Assembly: GCA_016794075.1 (NCBI GenBank)
Contig: JAEUKU010000281.1
Location: forward strand, 1 to 6,720
Origin: Rhodospirillaceae bacterium
GTDB lineage: Bacteria; Pseudomonadota; Alphaproteobacteria; Dongiales; Dongiaceae
DNA length: 6,720 nt
Reading direction: 5' to 3'
The position numbers and the translations under genes are program-made. Of the stretch, positions 1 through 6,720 are shown piece after piece. The notes under the pieces were generated by a model. The model saw nothing but the letters and a program-made list of their open reading frames with translations, was not told the origin of the DNA and did not search any database. Each line of letters opens with the position of its first letter. Within the stretch, counting starts at the first letter, position 1.

Positions 1-195
1 GGCAACCGGACGGCGGCGCGCGAATACAATGCCGCGACCGAGCGTTTCGCCAAGTCCGGCCGGGTCGCGGAGAGCGGCGCCGAGGCCCGCGACGCGATCG
101 AGGACGGTGCCGAGAAAGCGGAACTGGAGCGTGCCGAGCGCATCGGCAAGAGCAAGCTCCGCGAAGAAGACCCGGCCGTCGAACGCAAGCGGTAG
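1..195 (+). CDS. C-terminal part of a small hydrophilic protein of unknown function
   Basis: An open frame enters from the left edge and closes at TAG 193-195, followed at once by a second in-frame TAG. The visible 64 residues begin GNRTAAREYNAATERF and end EEDPAVERKR. They are rich in Ala, Glu, Arg and Lys, contain no Cys or Trp, and show no membrane segment, so a soluble, largely helical or disordered protein is likely. About 54 of 64 codons end in G or C, as expected for a real gene here. The start lies outside the window, so total length is unknown. I do not recognise a named family. Its place immediately before two stress-type small genes suggests, by inference only, a related stress role. 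It stops only 13 bases before the proposed csbD promoter. Confidence 0.65.
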   Translation, partial: GNRTAAREYNAATERFAKSGRVAESGAEARDAIEDGAEKAELERAERIGKSKLREEDPAVERKR

Positions 196-208
196 TAGCC
201 GCCCGCCG

Positions 209-236
209 GGAACCGCGCATGCGATACCGGGTTTTT
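209..236 (+). promoter_or_regulatory. Candidate EcfG-type stress promoter of the CsbD-family gene
   Basis: GGAAC at 209-213 and GGTT at 230-233 are separated by 16 bases. The alphaproteobacterial general-stress sigma factor EcfG is known to read GGAAC, 16-17 bases, CGTT, so this matches with one change in the -10 box. It lies after the stop of the upstream gene and about 55 bases before the csbD start, leaving a 5' leader of roughly 45 bases. CsbD-family genes are classic general-stress targets, which supports the call. It is a motif match only. Confidence 0.5.
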
Positions 237-287
237 CTCCGCGCACGTCACGACGTGGTACGCACCCCCAAGAACATGGAGAGATCG

Positions 288-503
288 ATGAACAAGGAAC
301 AGGCCGCCGGCAACTGGGACATCTTCAAGGGCAAGGTGAAGGAGCAGTGGGGCAAGCTCACCGACGACGACATCACCACCCTGGAAGGCCATCGCGACCA
401 GCTGGCCGGCCATGTGCAGAAGCGCTACGGCATCGCGAAGGAAGAGGCCGAGCGTCAGGTCCGCGACTTCCAGCAGGCCAACGCGGATCTCTTCCGCAAC
501 TGA
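288..503 (+). CDS. CsbD/YjbJ-family (UPF0337) stress-response protein
   Basis: This 71-residue cytoplasmic protein is highly charged and matches the CsbD family, whose E. coli member YjbJ is about 69 residues and abundant under stress. Diagnostic stretches are GNWDIFKGKVKEQWGKLTDD (residues 8-27) and EGHRDQLAGHVQKRYG (33-48), with a charged helical tail ending RDFQQANADLFRN. The biochemical function of the family is not established; members respond to general stress or osmotic change. ATG 288 is chosen because family members begin MNK.. and GGAGAG sits at 278-283 just upstream. An in-frame ATG at 219 would add 23 unrelated residues and would lie inside the proposed promoter. The gene ends with tandem in-frame TGA TGA stops. 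It appears monocistronic, with an EcfG-like promoter before it and a hairpin terminator after it. Confidence 0.93.
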   Translation: MNKEQAAGNWDIFKGKVKEQWGKLTDDDITTLEGHRDQLAGHVQKRYGIAKEEAERQVRDFQQANADLFRN

Positions 504-555
504 TGACGCATATCACCCTCCGCATCCCGTGACGCACCCCGCACGGGACGGAGGC

Positions 556-610
556 GGCACGGACCACCCTGGACACCCCCCAAGGTCCCCCGGGAGGTCC
601 GTGCCATTTT
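556..610 (+). terminator. Imperfect long hairpin, probable csbD terminator
   Basis: A perfect 10-base arm, GGCACGGACC at 556-565, pairs with GGTCCGTGCC at 596-605. After an A-A mismatch the stem continues with CCC 567-569 against GGG 592-594, and a further short GGAC/GTCC pairing (571-574 with 585-588) is possible inside. ATTTT follows at 606-610. The position 52 bases after the csbD stop and before the next promoter fits an intrinsic terminator. The short T-run makes it weaker than the one at 902-940, so an mRNA 3'-end stabiliser is an alternative. Confidence 0.6.
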
Positions 611-673
611 CATGTACGCCGCGCGCCGTGTCGAAAGCGCCGCACCAGCGGGCTCATGGCACCGAGTGGCGGG

Positions 674-700
674 GGAACCAAGAGCATGGCGGCGCGTTTC
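674..700 (+). promoter_or_regulatory. Candidate EcfG-type stress promoter of the DUF3309 gene
   Basis: GGAAC at 674-678 and CGTT at 695-698 (in the context GCGTTTC) are separated by exactly 16 bases, a full match to the EcfG consensus. The spacer length is the same as in the element before csbD. The -10 box is about 30 bases before the ATG at 729, giving a leader of about 20 bases that contains the ribosome binding site. This is the best promoter match in the window. Confidence 0.65.
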
Positions 701-728
701 TTTGTCACACGTCTGATGGAGATAAAAG

Positions 729-884
729 ATGCTCGGGACCATTCTTCTCGTTCTCCTCATCCTGCTGCTGATCGGCGCGATTCCGGCCTGGCCGTATAGC
801 CGCGGCTGGGGTTACGCTCCGGGCGGATTCATCTCGGTGTTGCTGATCGTCGTGGTCGTGCTTCTGCTGACCGGCCGGATCTGA
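729..884 (+). CDS. DUF3309-family small membrane protein (51 residues)
   Basis: A 51-residue hydrophobic peptide starts MLGTILLVLLILLLIG and ends LLLTGRI. Two membrane-spanning stretches (about residues 3-18 and 34-48) flank a short conserved-looking aromatic loop, PAWPYSRGWGYAPGG, at residues 19-33. This layout is characteristic of the DUF3309 family, found widely in Proteobacteria and without assigned function. GGAG at 718-721, seven bases before the ATG, supports the start. The gene stands alone, with a near-perfect EcfG-like promoter upstream and a strong hairpin terminator just after the stop, which suggests an independently transcribed stress-induced inner-membrane peptide. The family assignment is confident; the physiological role is unknown. 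Confidence 0.88.
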   Translation: MLGTILLVLLILLLIGAIPAWPYSRGWGYAPGGFISVLLIVVVVLLLTGRI

Positions 885-901
885 CGCGGCTGCCGGTGCC
901 C

Positions 902-940
902 GAAAAAGGGCCGGAGCGAAGATCGCTCCGGCCCTTTTTC
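902..940. terminator. Perfect 18-bp bidirectional intrinsic terminator
   Basis: Positions 902-919 pair without mismatch to 923-940 around a three-base loop at 920-922. The GC-rich stem core (GGGCCGGAGCGA and its complement) is flanked by five A on the left and five T on the right, so either strand gives a stem followed by a U-run. It lies between the convergent DUF3309 gene (stop at 884) and the glutamine-synthetase homologue (stop at 967) and is well placed to end both transcripts. Confidence 0.93.
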
Positions 941-966
941 GTGTCGATGCGCCGCCGCCTTCGCCC

Positions 967-2256
967 CTAATAGACCTGGGCGTAGAGCCCGCAGAGCTGG
1001 TCGATGCCGGTGGCGGCGACCTGGCCGGCCTCGCCGCGCTTGTGCATGAGATAGGCCGCCTTCATGTCGCCGGCCATCAGGGTGCCGGGATCGCCCTCGA
1101 GGTGATCGAGCGCCTCGCCGAGACTCTTCGGCAGGGCCACGATGCCGTTGGCCGCGCGCTCCGCCTCGCTCATCGCCGCTACCTCGATGACGCTCGCCGC
1201 CCGCGGCAAGGACGCCTTGGCGCGCAGTCCGTGCAACCCGGCGCGAACCAGCGCGCCCAGCGCCAGATGCGGCGTCGCCGCGGCATCCGCCGCGCGGTAT
1301 TCGAAATTGAAGCTGCGCGCGACCGCGGCGCCCGGCTTTTCCGAGACCGGACAGATGCGCACCAGCGCCTCGCGGTCGCGCTTGCCGAGATTGGTGACCG
1401 AGGCGCTCCAGGCATTCGGCCGCAGCCGCTCATAGGAGACCACGCTGGGTGCGGTGACCGTGCAGAGCGCCCGGCCATGCGCCAGGACGCCGGCGATGAA
1501 GGGCGCGGCGACCGCCGAGACGCCCTGGGGGCCCTGCGGATCGTAGGAGAGCGGCTTGCCCGCTGCATCTTCCAGGCTGAAATGGATGTGCACGCCGTTG
1601 CCGACACCGCCCGAACGCAGGATCGGCGCGAAGGTCGCGCGCCAACCCTTCCGCGCAGCCGCCGCACGCACGATCTGCCGCAGCTTGACCGCACGATCGG
1701 CCGCCTCCATGCCGAGCGCCGGCCGCACCGTGACCTCGTACTGGCCGGGTGAGTATTCGGGCAGGAAGGTGTCGGGCTCCAGCCCGGTGCGATCGAGGGC
1801 TGCGAGGATGATCTCCGGCAAATCGCCGATCTGGCGGATGCTCTCCTGGCCATAGGCCGCCCCCAGCCGCGGCTCGAAGCCGAGGCAGGTGAATTCATGC
1901 TCGAAGGCGACACGCAGGCGCAGGCCGAAATCGCGCTCCAGCTCTTCCAGGGCCGTGCGCAGGTAGTGGCGCGGGCAGCAGGACCACGGCGCGCCGTCGA
2001 GCGCATCGACATAGCCGAGGATGAAGCGTTCGGGCGCCGCCCCATCGCCGAAATCGAGGGTGATGTCGCCCGCCGGGTCCGGCCGCAGCGTCAGGTCGCC
2101 GGAAGCGCCCCAGGGCGTTGCCGGGATCGCGCCGAAGCAATTGATCATGATGTTGGTAGGCGTCCAGCCGACGCCCTTCTCCCAGCGCTCCTCCAGCTCG
2201 CGCGCCGGGAAGCCCTTGCCGCGCACCTGGCCGGCGAAATCGCTGTAGCAGGCCAT
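967..2256 (-). CDS. Glutamine synthetase family protein (noncanonical, GSI-like)
   Basis: The 429-residue product is close to the usual length of GSI-type ligases, which join ammonia or an amine to the gamma-carboxyl of glutamate using ATP. The N-terminal beta-grasp part carries DFAGQVRGKGFP (residues 6-17). The catalytic domain shows the metal-site glutamates in FEHEF (118-122), EYSPGQYE (167-174), the GNGVHIHFS nucleotide/ammonium loop (219-227), the arginine region KRDREALVRICP (292-303), and FEYRAAD (318-324). LPKSLGEALDHLEGD (375-389) is a typical C-terminal stretch. The standard NRxxxxRIP motif here has Asp for Asn (D294), and the usual NPYLA is TPHLA (328-332), so this is probably not the housekeeping GlnA. 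No adenylylation-site NLY motif is seen. It may be a gamma-glutamyl-amine or other amino-acid ligase; the substrate is unresolved. ATG 2256 is used, but TTG 2277 has the better ribosome site. It is divergent from a LysE exporter. Confidence 0.9.
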   Translation of the reverse strand: MACYSDFAGQVRGKGFPARELEERWEKGVGWTPTNIMINCFGAIPATPWGASGDLTLRPDPAGDITLDFGDGAAPERFILGYVDALDGAPWSCCPRHYLRTALEELERDFGLRLRVAFEHEFTCLGFEPRLGAAYGQESIRQIGDLPEIILAALDRTGLEPDTFLPEYSPGQYEVTVRPALGMEAADRAVKLRQIVRAAAARKGWRATFAPILRSGGVGNGVHIHFSLEDAAGKPLSYDPQGPQGVSAVAAPFIAGVLAHGRALCTVTAPSVVSYERLRPNAWSASVTNLGKRDREALVRICPVSEKPGAAVARSFNFEYRAADAAATPHLALGALVRAGLHGLRAKASLPRAASVIEVAAMSEAERAANGIVALPKSLGEALDHLEGDPGTLMAGDMKAAYLMHKRGEAGQVAATGIDQLCGLYAQVY

Positions 2257-2385
2257 GATGAAGGGCTCTCGATGCAAGCGGACCTCCCCCTGTTGCCATC
2301 CCCGACGCCGTGGCATGCGACGATAGCACGGGAAAAGACTCGGTAAACCGGCTATGCTCGGCGCCGAAAAGTGGAGGCTGCAGCG
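2257..2385. promoter_or_regulatory. Divergent intergenic promoter region between glutamine synthetase homologue and lysE-type gene
   Basis: Both genes start outward from this gap, so it must carry promoters or lie within a longer leader. On the minus strand TTTACC (complement of 2342-2347) and TATCGT (complement of 2320-2325) are 16 bases apart, a fair housekeeping-type match for the glutamine-synthetase gene. On the plus strand TATGCT at 2353-2358 could serve as a -10 box for the exporter, without a convincing -35. No clear operator palindrome was seen. Confidence 0.3.
2277..2290 (-). promoter_or_regulatory. Strong Shine-Dalgarno placed for a TTG start of the glutamine synthetase homologue
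   Basis: On the minus strand GGGGGAGG (complement of 2283-2290) lies five bases before an in-frame TTG at 2277-2275, which would add seven residues (fMet-HREPFI) before the ATG at 2256. The same site is 26 bases from the ATG, too far for normal use. The ATG has only a weak GAGAG nine bases upstream. The site therefore favours initiation at TTG, although the ATG cannot be excluded. Confidence 0.5.
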
Positions 2386-3030
2386 ATGTTCGATCCCTGG
2401 CACCTGGTTCTGTTCCTCGCCGCCGCCGGCGCATTGGCGGTGATGCCGGGGCCGGGAATTTTCTATGTGGCGGCGCGCACGCTGGCCGGCGGCCGGGGCG
2501 AAGGGCTGGCGTCGAGCTTCGGCACCGGCCTGGGTGGCTTCGTCCACATCCTCGGCGGGGCGATCGGCGTCTCCGCGCTGGTGCTGGCCAGCGCGGAGGC
2601 CTTCACGGCCCTGAAGTTCGTCGGCGCGCTCTATCTGATCTATCTCGGCATCAAGACCTGGCGCCAGGCGGTGCGGGATGCGGACGCCGCCACGCATGTC
2701 ACGGGCGGTACCGCGATCGGCACGCGCCGCGCGTTCAAGGAGGGCGTCGTCGTCGAGGCGCTCAATCCGAAGACTGCCGCCTTCTTCCTCGCCTTCCTGC
2801 CGCAATTCGTGGTGCTGGAGGCCGGGCACGTGGCGCTGCAGTTCATCGCGCTCGGCGCCATCTCGGTGGCGATGAACACCGCCGTCGACGTGGTCGTGAC
2901 TTACGGCGCGGCTGCCTTGCGCGACCGGCTGGCGGCGCGCCCGGGAATCATCACCCGGATGCGACAAGCCTCGGGTGCTTTGCTCTGCGCGCTCGGCGTC
3001 ACGCTGGCGCTGGCGAGAAGGCCAGCGTAG
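2386..3030 (+). CDS. LysE/RhtB-family amino-acid exporter
   Basis: The 214-residue product has the size of LysE/RhtB family transporters, inner-membrane proteins that export amino acids such as lysine, homoserine, threonine or leucine by proton-motive force. Hallmarks are the N-terminal hydrophobic segment leading into MPGPG (20-24), a Gly-rich second segment with GTGLGGFVHILGG (46-58), the helix ALKFVGALYLIYLGIK (75-90), and the signature EGVVVEALNPKTAAFFLAFL (119-138) followed by PQF. Further hydrophobic stretches at about 145-175 and 192-210 complete a five- to six-helix protein. ATG 2386 is chosen because GGAGG sits at 2373-2377, eight bases upstream; an in-frame GTG at 2371 overlaps that site. 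It is divergent from the glutamine-synthetase homologue, which hints at export of a related amino compound, but substrate cannot be inferred. Confidence 0.92.
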   Translation: MFDPWHLVLFLAAAGALAVMPGPGIFYVAARTLAGGRGEGLASSFGTGLGGFVHILGGAIGVSALVLASAEAFTALKFVGALYLIYLGIKTWRQAVRDADAATHVTGGTAIGTRRAFKEGVVVEALNPKTAAFFLAFLPQFVVLEAGHVALQFIALGAISVAMNTAVDVVVTYGAAALRDRLAARPGIITRMRQASGALLCALGVTLALARRPA

Positions 3031-3039
3031 CGCGCGATC

Positions 3040-3072
3040 GTCATCCCAGGGCTTGGCCCTGGGATCCGCGAG
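3040..3072 (+). repeat. REP-like palindromic element, copy 1
   Basis: ATCCCAGGGC at 3043-3052 pairs perfectly with GCCCTGGGAT at 3056-3065 around the loop TTG. The flanks GTC and CCGCGAG complete a 33-base unit that recurs in opposite orientation at 3107-3139. Such units are common extragenic palindromes in alphaproteobacteria. It starts ten bases after the exporter stop and has no T-run, so it could protect the mRNA 3' end or act as a weak terminator. Confidence 0.75.
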
Positions 3073-3106
3073 TTTGTCTGGGAGAATGAGGTTGTGCCCG
3101 ACGGGA

Positions 3107-3139
3107 CTCGTGGATGCCAAGGCCAAGCCTTGGCATGAC
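3107..3139 (-). repeat. REP-like palindromic element, copy 2 (inverted)
   Basis: ATGCCAAGGC at 3114-3123 pairs perfectly with GCCTTGGCAT at 3127-3136 around the loop CAA. The 33-base unit matches the reverse complement of copy 1 at 28 of 33 positions. Four of the five differences fall in the stem as two complementary pairs, so base pairing is kept. It lies 25 bases beyond the greA stop, facing copy 1 across a 34-base spacer, as in BIME-type pairs. Confidence 0.75.
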
Positions 3140-3164
3140 AAATCCAGAAGCGAAACGATCCGCG

Positions 3165-3641
3165 CTATTTCTTGAACGCGACCTTCGAGATCTCGTACGA
3201 CTTCGAGCCGCCGGGGGTGGTGACCTCGACCGTGTCGCCGACCGACTTGCCGACCAGCGCGCGGGCCAGCGGCGAGGTGATGGCGAGGCGCTTCGCCTTG
3301 ATGTCGGCCTCGTCCTCGCCGACGATCTGGTAGACGGCCTTCTCCTCGGTGTCCTCGTCGATGAGCGTGACGGTGGCGCCGAACTTCACCTGCTTGCCGG
3401 TGAGCTTCGAGGGATCGATGACCTCGGCGCGGCTGATCTTGTCCTCGAGCTCGGCCACCCGGCCCTCGATGAAGCTCTGGCGCTCGCGCGCGGCGTGATA
3501 CTCGGCGTTCTCCGAGATGTCGCCGTGCTCGCGCGCCTCGGCGATGGCGCGGATAACCTCCGGCCGGGCGACCGAGCGCAAATGCTTCAACTCTTCTTCC
3601 AGGCGGGCATAGCCGTCCGCCGTCATCGGGATCTTGGTCAT
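3165..3641 (-). CDS. greA: Transcription elongation factor GreA
   Basis: The 158-residue product has the same length as E. coli GreA. This cytoplasmic factor inserts a coiled coil into the RNA polymerase secondary channel and stimulates cleavage of backtracked RNA, rescuing stalled complexes. The N-terminal coiled coil (about residues 8-75) carries the tip motif HGDISENAEYHAA with the essential acidic pair D41 and E44. The C-terminal FKBP-like domain (about 84-158) includes VKFGATVTLIDEDTEE, the ITSPLARALVGKSVGDTVEV segment, and ends YEISKVAFKK. The start MTKIPMT at 3641 agrees with the family; an in-frame ATG 45 bases upstream adds residues not seen in GreA. The ribosome site is weak (GGGTAG five bases before the ATG). 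It follows carB after 108 bases on the same strand, a common alphaproteobacterial arrangement, so read-through from carB is plausible. Confidence 0.97.
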   Translation of the reverse strand: MTKIPMTADGYARLEEELKHLRSVARPEVIRAIAEAREHGDISENAEYHAARERQSFIEGRVAELEDKISRAEVIDPSKLTGKQVKFGATVTLIDEDTEEKAVYQIVGEDEADIKAKRLAITSPLARALVGKSVGDTVEVTTPGGSKSYEISKVAFKK

Positions 3642-3749
3642 CGCGTCTACCCAAACAGCAAAAGAACCCCCCGAGCGGACCGCCATCCTGGGGATGACCG
3701 AGCGCCCGTTGGGTGTCTTGCGCGGTGCTGAGGTTAACGAAACAGGCCG

Positions 3750-6720
<2,971 letters not shown>

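Noticed and set aside
244..257. CACGT/ACGTG inverted repeat in the csbD leader as an operator.
   Set aside because: Only five base pairs; expected by chance in GC-rich DNA.
219..287. Earlier ATG for the CsbD-family gene giving 94 residues.
   Set aside because: The extra residues do not match the family, there is no ribosome site, and the region contains the proposed promoter; ATG 288 has GGAGAG upstream.
612..716. A 34-codon open frame between csbD and the DUF3309 gene.
   Set aside because: No ribosome site, no family resemblance, and it overlaps the EcfG-like promoter.
2310..3089. Plus-strand 259-codon frame overlapping the LysE-type gene.
   Set aside because: Arg/Gly-rich out-of-frame shadow; the LysE frame carries all family motifs.
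2257..3654. Minus-strand frame upstream of the glutamine synthetase homologue stays open to 3654, making an apparent 895-codon gene.
   Set aside because: The upstream part runs antisense through the LysE-type gene and out of frame through greA, has low-complexity Arg/Gly-rich composition, and is explained by GC-rich antisense openness.
3642..3686. Upstream ATG for greA at 3686 adding 15 residues.
   Set aside because: GreA proteins begin at MTKIPMT or its equivalent and the total of 158 residues matches the family without the extension.

Overview
The window looks like chromosomal DNA from a GC-rich alphaproteobacterium. The grounds are the strong G/C preference at third codon positions, the carB-greA gene order, a DUF3309 membrane miniprotein, CsbD/YjbJ-type stress genes with EcfG-like promoters, and REP-like palindromes of the kind scattered through alphaproteobacterial genomes. 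A Rhodospirillales or Hyphomicrobiales host is a guess from general resemblance; the sequence alone does not fix the genus.

Layout. (1) Positions 1-960, plus strand, a small-protein stress island: the 3' end of an unrecognised hydrophilic protein (1-195), a CsbD/YjbJ-family protein (288-503), and a 51-residue DUF3309 double-spanning membrane peptide (729-884) that is easily missed because of its size. The last two each have an upstream GGAAC-N16-(C/G)GTT element, the pattern expected of the alphaproteobacterial general stress sigma factor EcfG, and each is followed by a strong hairpin. (2) Positions 967-3030, a divergent pair: a noncanonical glutamine-synthetase-family enzyme on the minus strand and a LysE/RhtB amino-acid exporter on the plus strand, sharing an intergenic region of about 130 bases. 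(3) Positions 3031-3164, a convergent gap holding two REP-like palindromes in inverted orientation. (4) Positions 3165-6720, minus strand: greA (transcription cleavage factor) downstream of carB (carbamoyl-phosphate synthase large subunit). carB runs off the right edge and lacks roughly its first hundred codons.

How the parts fit. carB and greA are housekeeping genes, probably partly co-transcribed. The glutamine-synthetase homologue beside an amino-acid exporter suggests a small amino-acid or amine module, but the substrate cannot be read from sequence. The left part looks like a cluster of independently transcribed general-stress genes. I see no mobile element, CRISPR array, tRNA, rRNA or phage feature, and no clear evidence of a new multi-gene system. 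The most useful observations are the paired EcfG-like promoters, the compensatory changes in the REP-like pair, the undefined small ORF at the left edge, and the uncertain start and altered active-site motifs of the glutamine-synthetase homologue.
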